Assembly: GCA_902984215.1 (NCBI GenBank)
Contig: CADWAF010004503.1
Span: 1-18,516 of the forward strand
Direction of reading: 5' to 3'
DNA length: 18,516 bases
Source: Willaertia magna
Taxonomy: Eukaryota; Heterolobosea; Eutetramitea; Acrasida; Naegleriidae
This document shows positions 18,301 to 18,516 of this stretch, in pieces. Under the pieces are notes generated by a model. That model saw only the letters and a list, made by a program, of their open reading frames with translations. It made no database searches and was not told the DNA's origin. The number at the start of each line of letters is the position of its first letter. Within the stretch, counting starts at the first letter, position 1. The translations under genes and the position numbers were made by a program.

Positions 18301-18516
18301 ATGAAAATAATTAAAATTAGCAGTTCATCTCCACAACAACAACAGCAAGATTTTAATCTTTTAAATTATCCAACAATTAAGTTGCCAACAAGTTTAACAA
18401 AAGAAAAGATTAAATTTTTAAAGTATGGTGGATACAAGTTTATAATTGTAACAACAAATGATAATGTGTATATTTATGATAGTGAAGAAAGTGAAGAAAG
18501 TGAAATAATTAAAATT
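18301..18516 (+). CDS. RCC1-repeat protein, intact-looking paralogue (5' part, runs off the window)
   Basis: The first 72 codons are visible and open. The protein begins MKIIKISSSSPQQQQQDF, then NYPTIKLPTSLTKEKIKFLK and VTTNDNVYIYD. It lines up residue for residue with the broken gene at 11934 (shared MKIIKIS, PTSLTKEKIKFLKYG, VYIY), apart from an inserted Gln run and a small Ser-Glu-Glu repeat near the visible end. RCC1 repeat cores proper lie beyond the window, so the RCC1 assignment comes from the paralogue. The family ranges from Ran exchange factors to ubiquitin ligases; which applies is unknown. It follows MCM8 after 106 bp on the same strand. Confidence 0.85.
   Translation, partial: MKIIKISSSSPQQQQQDFNLLNYPTIKLPTSLTKEKIKFLKYGGYKFIIVTTNDNVYIYDSEESEESEIIKI

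Noticed and set aside
1..18516. Ciliate-type genetic code
   Set aside because: TAA and TAG end recognisable genes at family-typical lengths (MCM8, SPCS3, stefin), and glutamine is coded by CAA.

Overview
The window looks like nuclear DNA of a very AT-rich, free-living-amoeba-type protist, dictyostelid-like or heterolobosean-like. The grounds are AT-dominated codons (TTA, AGA, AAT, CAA), Asn/Gln-rich low-complexity tracts, short GT-AG introns of 63-96 nt with GTAAGT/GTATGT donors, intronless Pol III tRNA genes, and a purely eukaryotic gene set (signal peptidase subunit, NASP, MCM8, RCC1-like, kelch). TAA and TAG both end genes, so the ciliate code is excluded. I cannot name the species. No virus, transposon, CRISPR array or bacterial operon is seen.

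Layout. Positions 2-166 look like the 3' end of an upstream gene. Positions 291-6589 (+) form one large four-exon gene for a 2017-residue, aromatic-rich repeat protein of no family I can name. An AT-only spacer and a tRNA-Asp(GTC) follow (6906-6976, +). A kelch-repeat/probable double-BTB gene (7331-9724, -) and a stefin-type cysteine protease inhibitor gene (10229-10546, +) come next, then a second, identical tRNA-Asp on the other strand (10655-10725, -).

From 10816 to the right edge, two copies of an RCC1-repeat gene point away from each other and bracket four housekeeping-type genes. The left copy (10816-11934, -) is broken by a 1-nt loss and a 22-bp tandem duplication. The right copy starts at 18301 (+), is open as far as it can be seen and runs off the window. 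Between them lie a NASP/SHNi-TPR histone chaperone (-), SPCS3 of the signal peptidase complex (two exons, -), a disordered Asn/Arg/Ser-rich probable RNA-associated protein (two exons, +) and MCM8 (single exon, +).

Functionally the genes are a normal mixed eukaryotic neighbourhood and not one pathway. NASP and MCM8 share a chromatin/replication theme, and the NASP promoter carries two E2F-like sites. The least explained item is the large repeat protein, which ends in a cysteine cluster that reads as a CaaX-like box. Splice junctions were inferred by reading phase and consensus, and the exons join in frame in every case.
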